Below, piece by piece: positions 58,726 through 64,000 of a DNA stretch of 64,000 bases (position 1 is its first letter; the number at the start of each line of letters is the position of its first letter). The DNA is taken from NCBI GenBank assembly GCA_020746835.1, contig JAGPNK010000001.1:4774001-4838000 (forward strand). The letters run 5' to 3'. The translations under genes and the position numbers were made by a program. The notes under the pieces are model-generated. The model was given only the letters and a program-made list of their open reading frames with translations. It ran no database searches and was not told where the DNA came from. This stretch comes from Stachybotrys elegans. Taxonomy: Eukaryota; Ascomycota; Sordariomycetes; Hypocreales; Stachybotryaceae.

Positions 58726-59766
58726 CTAATCATGATCCTCCTCGGTCAAACCAGGACATCCCTCCATCTGCTCATCCGGGTACGCCATCTTACACCAGAA
58801 GCAATACCTATGCCTCTCCCGTAGAAACACAATCGCCTGCCTGAGCCTCTCCGAAATCTCGAGCGCGTCAAACGCCTCCAGCTCCTCGTCCTCCTCGTCC
58901 AAGTCCTCCGCCACGACATAGGTAATGGCCTTCTTGCCCTTGGCCAGCTTATCGTCCTCATCGTCCTCGTCATCCTCGTACGTGGGCAGCCGCGAGAGCG
59001 ACTGCTCCAAGTCGTACCGCATGCGCCTGTCGCGCTCCTTCTCCTCGCGGTGGCGCACGAGACCCCGGTAAAGCACGGGTAGGGACTTGAGCGGCCGCGA
59101 GGATATCGGACGGGGCTTGTTATCTGGCGGCGGTGACTCGTCCTCTGCGGGCGACGACAACGACGACGGCAACGCTCTGCTTTTGTCCGCCGTCGGATCG
59201 GCCTGCTCGTCGTCTAGCCGCTCCGCCATACGCTGCGCCGCGAAGAACTGCTTCTCCAGCCGCGCCTCCTCGCGCTCCCTCCTCACGCGCTCGCGGTACT
59301 CATCCGGGTCCAGCTTGACAGCCTTGCTGACGCCCCTCGCCTCAGCCTCCTCTCGCAGCTTCCTCTTGCGCTCGCTGTCCAGGCCGATACCCGAGCGGTC
59401 CTCCTTGACCTCGACGCGGATGGGCTCCGTCCGCCCAGGCGCCTCTCCGCCGGCCGCCTTCTTGCCGAGCCCGCCGCCCGCGAAGCCCATCTTGGCCATC
59501 ATGGCCAGACCCTTGCTCTTCTTGGCCCGCGGGTCGTCCAGAATCGACGTTGATAGCGCCTTTTCCCGCGCCGCGGCCTCCTCCTCTGCCAGCTGCGCCT
59601 TGGACTTGACGACGCCTCGGGCGCGGCTCTCACGCTTGAGGCGCTGCGTCCGCTGCAGCGACGTTTCCTTGGCAGACGCGGGTTCGTCAAACGTCATGTT
59701 CATGTAGTCATCATCCTCCTCTTCCTCACCTCCCCCTTGGCGCTTGTCGCTGCTTGTCGCAGACAT
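58726..59766 (-). CDS. G-patch domain protein (GPATCH11/DUF4187 type)
   Basis: Single minus-strand exon, 346 residues, starting MSATSSDKRQGGG. A short acidic N-terminus precedes a basic helix. The G-patch follows: AMMAKMGFAGGGLGKKAAGG, then RTEPIRVEVKEDRSGIGL. The middle is highly charged (SERKRKLREEAEARG; EYRERVRREREEARLEKQFF). The C-terminal DUF4187 domain ends RYCFWCKMAYPDEQMEGCPG. G-patch proteins typically bind and activate DEAH RNA helicases such as those of splicing or ribosome assembly. The helicase partner is not shown by the sequence. Its 3' end lies 155 bp from the convergent coiled-coil gene. Confidence 0.88.
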   Translation of the reverse strand: MSATSSDKRQGGGEEEEDDDYMNMTFDEPASAKETSLQRTQRLKRESRARGVVKSKAQLAEEEAAAREKALSTSILDDPRAKKSKGLAMMAKMGFAGGGLGKKAAGGEAPGRTEPIRVEVKEDRSGIGLDSERKRKLREEAEARGVSKAVKLDPDEYRERVRREREEARLEKQFFAAQRMAERLDDEQADPTADKSRALPSSLSSPAEDESPPPDNKPRPISSRPLKSLPVLYRGLVRHREEKERDRRMRYDLEQSLSRLPTYEDDEDDEDDKLAKGKKAITYVVAEDLDEEDEELEAFDALEISERLRQAIVFLRERHRYCFWCKMAYPDEQMEGCPGLTEEDHD

Positions 59767-60159
59767 TGGCGGTGGCGTGTCTCCGGGATGGTTGCGCTAA
59801 GATGGAGAAAATACGGCAGGACCTTGCGAATTGGATGATGAGGTAAAGCGAGGCAAGGGCGTACTGAATAAATCTAAGTTGTCACGGCGCGCCACAGATT
59901 CAGGACAGGCGCAATGTAGCCGAAATATTTTTCCTTATTATTTTCTTCAAAATTTCCCCTGCCAAATCCAAAAAGAGGAAAAAATTTGGTAGCTATGTTT
60001 GGCGCTGTGAATATATTGTGGGCACATGAGGTTCTATGCGATACGTAGCACACCCTTCCATAATCACCATACGCAGACGAGCACCCATTAACAGCAAGAA
60101 AATGCATTGTGGCTATTCCGATTCTCCGTCCAAAACCCTCACTCGTGAGGTATGAGTAT
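59767..60159. other. Spacer: G-patch gene promoter and Nop14 3' region
   Basis: This holds two A/T blocks reading aaaatttc (59949-59956) and gaaaaaattt (about 59978-59987). These resemble the RRPE element of yeast ribosome-biogenesis promoters. No gene is supported; minus-strand frames here continue from Nop14 shadows. Confidence 0.45.
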
Positions 60160-62951
60160 CTACCTGTTCCTTGCCCTCTTCCTGGCACTCTTTTCTCGCT
60201 CATACTCATTGGCCTCTCGTCCTTCTTCGCTCTGAATCTCGGCCACGATGCGCTTGTACTTCTTCTCGTACGCCTCATCCTTGGCCTTCTTGACCCGAAG
60301 CTTCTCTCTCGCCATGAAGTTGGCGTCTTTGCGCAGCTCCCGCATCGCGCCCTTGCGCTCCTTCTTGTGTTCGGCCTTGAGCTTGGCCAGCTCCGCCCTC
60401 TCGCGGTTGGGGTCGTAGTGCTTCTCGGGATCAAACGTCTCCTCAAACTTGGGAATGTACATCTTGATAGCGAGCGGGCGATGGTGGTGCAGCTCGAGCG
60501 GTCGGCGAGACAGGCGAGCGATGCCGAGCATTCGCTCGAGCTTGGCGTGCAATCGTTCGGCACGTTCGAGAATGGCCTTGGGCAAATGCGTCTTGCAAGC
60601 TTCGCTTGAGAGGTGCCGTAGAGGGGCGAGAGGCTGGCTGAATATCTCTGTGAAAGACTCCTTTCCGGACCAAAGGTCTGCTGCTGCGTCAAGAATCGAG
60701 ATGGCTGTGTTCAATATCGCAATCTTGGTCTCCTTGGATCGCTTCTTATCCTCCCCAACCCCGGGTAGACAGTCATGGAAGCTCAGACGTCTGGTCTCTA
60801 CCTTCTTCAGGTCCTCAATTCGACAGCCGCGCGGAGGTGCGTGGCGAGGAAAGGATCCGCCGCTCGATGGCGCGACAGGGGCCAGCGCGCAAAGAGTGTT
60901 CAAGCTGAAGTTGAGAACTTCGGGCACATATCTCTTGGACAATTGCTGGTACTGAAGCGACAGGATGGACAAAAATGCCCCCGTGGAATAATCGTGGAGT
61001 CCACGGGGGATTTTTTGGCTGAGGCATCGCCCCATTGTCAGCATCGCGGGTGTTACAACCTGATGGAAGTGATCCGAGGTGGGAAATATCGTTCCGATGG
61101 CGGTAAGAACTACCAGGTCCGCCGCTTGGAGCGAAAGAGGTCGCTCTTGAGACATTTCCTCGAGGTGAGAGCGGAACTGCTTTGCAATCTCTAATGGAAA
61201 CGTCTTGGCAAGAGAGTGAATGTGTCGAACAACATTCTCCAATACGGAGAAAGGCGGCGAGGTTTCAGGATCCCATGGGGACGCGATGAAATCAACCAGG
61301 GCAACCGAGAACAGAGCGAGCCGCTCCTTGTTCTTGCTGTCTAGCTTTGGGTGATACAGAGCACGAATCCTCTGCACAACGGTCGGGGTGTGGTGATGGT
61401 CGTATTTTGTCGTGATTGCCTGGAACTCTTCGCAGGTTTCTGGGCAGGGAAACGTGAAAGGAAGGCCCTTGTCGTCACTCTTCTGGGCAGCCGAAGCCTT
61501 GGTAGCAGCGTCTGCGTTGAAGGCAGGGTTTCGCGCCTCTTCTTCGTTCAAAAGACCCTTTGTGAACTCGTCCTCGTCTTCGGCACCTGCGTTGTCTTCG
61601 GCCTCCATATCCTCCATCTCGTCACCACTTTCAAATTCCAAATCAGAGCCCATATCGGTGCCGCTTGCTACCAGATCGTCGTCAATGATGAAGTCATCCT
61701 CATCATCAAACCCCAGATCAGTAGCTGTAGGCCTAGCTCGGATACCCCGACCCAGCCCGAAGTCATCCTCCTCCTCCTCGCCCAGTTCGTTGTCCACAAC
61801 TTCCGTGTCCTTCTTCGCCCGAGGATCATCATCTTCACTGTCGGTGACCTCTTCACCTCGCATGCGCCTCTGTCGTTTCTCTTCCTGCTCTTTGAGCTGT
61901 TGGGACTTTTCCTCGGCTATTTCTTCCTCCGTCTTTGTCCTTTCGGCAGGCTGCGCCCTCTTGTCCCGCGCCAGCTTCTTGACCTCGAGGTCGAAGTTTC
62001 GGTCAAATGTGTCTCGGTCAACACCGCCAATGGTAAGGCCATTGTCCACCTCTTCTCGCGCCTTGCCACCTTTCCTCGAAGAAGCTAGGAGCATCTGGAT
62101 GGCCGGTAGCTCCTTATCCAACTCGACACGCAAGTCTGCATCCTCTTCCTTTGCGGCCTGGCGTTCGTATCGGTGAAGCTTTGACTTGGCTATGAGTTCG
62201 TCCATGACCTCCTTCTTTGACTTCTTGCGGTCGGGCTGCTCGTGGTCATCGCTGGCATCTCCGTGGGTCATGGCGTGCATGCGCTTGAGTCTCTGCCTTT
62301 CGCGGACGGAACCATCACTGTCATATTCAGCTTCGAGGTCATCTTCCTGGAAATCGTCGACGAGCTCTTCGTCTTCAAAAGTCAGGGATTTGCCTCCGTG
62401 GGTCAGCCCCTCCATCGGTTCATCATCCTCCTCCAGGTCGAACATAGAGCTGTTCTTGTGGCTCCTCTGCTTCTCCTTTGCAAAACGCTCGAGCATCCTG
62501 TCTTCCGGTGTCATAGTGGGATCATCCTCGCCGAATCGCTTATCGAGAATGCCTCCAACCTTGTTCCGTCGCTGCATTTCGACTAGGAGTGTTTGACGGC
62601 GCTGCATGGCTCACGTTAGTGTGGGGGAAATGTTGGAGCAGAGCAGCTTGTGCGCACCATCTCTTCGCTTGCGGCTTTCGATTCTCCAGGACGCCCGAGG
62701 ATCGCCTTGGAGGGATGGGTCGCGGAGCGCAGGCTCGTGACCTCGAACTTGGGCTTGGCCGCATGCTTGAGATCAAAGGGGTTGAATTGCTCGCGGATGC
62801 CGTCCAGGACGACGCCTCGTTTCAGGCGCTTTTCATTTCGGGCTTTCTCATCCTGAGCGACGCGGCGTTTCTGCTTCTTGGACTGCTGAGGGCCCGTAAT
62901 TCCCTGCTCCCTCAATGAGGCCTTGAGACGCTTCAGCTGGGACCCGGCCAT
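60160..62951 (-). CDS. nop14: Nucleolar protein Nop14 (U3 snoRNP / 90S pre-ribosome)
   Basis: Minus-strand exons are 62951-62658 and 62601-60160 (911 residues). The start is MAGSQLKRLKASLREQG, and the junction EEM/RRQTLLVEMQRRNK is in phase 0 across a 56-nt intron (GTGCGC donor, ATGCAG end). Landmarks: NPFDLKHAAKPKFEV, FGEDDPTMTPEDRMLERFAK, GGVDRDTFDRNFDLEVKKLA, long acidic stretches (EEEEDDFGL, EDEDEFTKGL), and the conserved C-terminal block YIPKFEETFDPEKHYDPNRE. It ends in a basic helix (KSARKRARNR), a nucleolar signal. Nop14 is needed for early 18S rRNA processing and 40S export. The long minus-strand acidic repeats create plus-strand open frames that I reject as shadows. Confidence 0.93.
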
Positions 62952-63664
62952 GGCGGCAATGGGTTAGGGATGGTGGTTACAGGGCAGAGGCTTTCCACAG
63001 GTTTTGAAAAGGCGGGTGTCGATGCCTTTCCAGAAATTTTCGATATCGCCTGCTTATCGATAACACTCAATCGTCGCGGGGCGCCAATTCATAAAAATGG
63101 AGGGAAAAAGCGGGTAGGTCTTGACCAGCTCCAGCCAGCCCAGGCTCTATGTCATGAACGGTGGTCTAAGTTCTCAGTCGTGGATTCTTCACGTAACACG
63201 TGGAAGAGACGATGACGGCAAAGATGGTGATTGGGACGAGAAAGAAGTCTTGCATTGAATATCAAACGCCATAAGTATACAGCTGGACCCCTTAAGGTTG
63301 GGTGGATGTGGCAGTCGATTTTTGCCCCAACAGTAATGACATGACCTGGTATCTAGCAACTATTGCAGGCAATCTCCATTCCAACACCAATCGATTCCAA
63401 ACCACAAGGCAGAATTTCTGCCAACAAATCAAAATAACAAATATAGTATTGTTGATTGTTCATTATGGTGGTTGAAGCTTGTACAGCCAAGATTGTTGAT
63501 CCAAGCTGACTAATGAAATCGCGCCGCCTATCACGTCAAGGCAGCTACTACTAGCTAGCAACTTGAAGCTGGAGCTTCTCCACGTCACCTACCAGCGTCA
63601 CACCTATCTGCCTCCTCGACATCCAGCATCGCATGACATCACCCTTCGAGATGCGCTGACAGCC
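62952..63664. other. Divergent promoter region of nop14 and the edge gene
   Basis: A gaaattttc element at 63033-63041 lies about 82 bp upstream of the Nop14 ATG. A/T-rich sequence fills 63400-63480. Short frames show no family signal. No gene is supported. Confidence 0.5.
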
Positions 63665-64000
63665 ATGGCGTGGTCGGATAACTTGCTGTCACTGGCTCGC
63701 GATGAGCGCGTGATTCTTGCCACGATCGGGGCTTCTACCTTTGCACTTGTAGGCACCGTTCTCACTACGCTGGTCCTTATTCGCGACGACACGGAGATTC
63801 CCCAGCCGGAGCCCAAGACGCAGTACATCACCCAGGACACAGAAGACGCATTGTCCGCCGACACCATCTCGAGGCTTCTCGACCACCCCAACTACCACAT
63901 CCGCGATGCGACGACCCGGATCATTTGCGACCGGGCCACCAACGACCCCGCGGCCATAACCGAGTTGCTGTACGGAATCACAAGGCCCGACTACGATGAG
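63665..64000 (+). CDS. Membrane-anchored protein of unknown function, cut by the window edge
   Basis: An ATG at 63665 (gccATGGCG context) opens a frame with no stop to the window end, giving 112 residues so far. The first 20 residues (MAWSDNLLSLARDERVILAT) precede a hydrophobic segment, IGASTFALVGTVLTTLVLI, likely a single N-terminal membrane anchor. The following sequence is helical and polar (TEDALSADTISRLLDHPNYH, DATTRIICDRATNDPAAITE) and resembles an armadillo-like helical repeat start. I recall a widespread fungal family of this shape but cannot name a function. The 3' part is outside the window. Confidence 0.75.
   Translation, partial: MAWSDNLLSLARDERVILATIGASTFALVGTVLTTLVLIRDDTEIPQPEPKTQYITQDTEDALSADTISRLLDHPNYHIRDATTRIICDRATNDPAAITELLYGITRPDYDE

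Noticed and set aside
61351..62176. Two overlapping plus-strand open frames of about 250 codons
   Set aside because: They mirror acidic repeats of Nop14 on the other strand and are low-complexity Ser/Val-rich.
1..64000. Secondary-metabolite cluster, transposon, CRISPR array or RIP-mutated block
   Set aside because: No synthase, transposase, terminal repeats, spaced direct repeats or extended AT-rich CpA-depleted stretch was seen.

Overview
The window looks like nuclear DNA of a filamentous ascomycete, most likely a sordariomycete of the Hypocreales type; the order is an inference from protein flavour. Genes are broken by short introns (about 45-150 nt) with GTRNGT donors, CTRAY branch sites and YAG acceptors. 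Gene content is typical of Pezizomycotina: Snt2, Msh1, Env7-type kinase, Ams1, an Hsp70-like ATPase, a HELQ-type helicase. No organelle, plasmid, CRISPR, transposon or convincing tRNA signal was seen. I recognise 20 complete or near-complete protein genes plus one cut by the right edge.

Layout. 365-2046 (+) F-box/JmjC protein; 3999-6271 (+) CUE-like/CCCH/Smr protein; 7617-8832 (+) Tvp38; 9368-11116 (-) unknown protein with heme-regulatory-like CP motifs; 12066-13472 (+) proline iminopeptidase; 13741-15231 (-) BTB protein; 16322-19832 (-) HELQ-like helicase; 19836-26294 gene-poor stretch; 26295-32054 (+) Snt2; 33057-34424 (+) Env7/STK16-type kinase; 34895-38276 (-) alpha-mannosidase Ams1; 39935-42874 (+) mitochondrial MutS Msh1; 43318-44403 (-) ribosomal stalk P0, divergent from 44767-46494 (+) Trm82; 47212-48590 (+) ER J-protein Erj5; 49663-50813 (+) PAQR/Izh receptor; 52008-53702 (+) MFS transporter with a frame problem; 53977-56225 (-) Hsp70-like ATPase; 56749-58571 (+) coiled-coil protein with a repeated SUMO-type tail; 58726-59766 (-) G-patch protein; 60160-62951 (-) Nop14; 63665-end (+) membrane-anchored unknown, partial.

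There is no biosynthetic or defence cluster. Most genes are housekeeping: ribosome biogenesis and translation (Nop14, P0, Trm82, perhaps the Smr protein in mRNA surveillance), DNA repair (HELQ, Msh1), chromatin (Snt2, JmjC), and membrane/vacuole/ER (Tvp38, Env7, Ams1, Erj5, PAQR). The stretch 52008-58571 (transporter, Hsp70-like, coiled-coil protein) is the most accessory-looking.

The most unusual observation is in the helicase gene. The conserved HHAG motif can only be rebuilt in frame by splicing in a 2-nt exon (18071-18072) flanked by two complete introns of 56 and 50 nt. Others are a P0 gene whose last coding exon is 7 nt and supplies the essential FD-stop end, an unknown protein with KCPFDH-type heme motifs, repeated PsiKxE motifs made by a 15-bp tandem repeat, and a frame break in the MFS gene. 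All exon borders were read by eye from splice consensus and phase; none is backed by transcript data.
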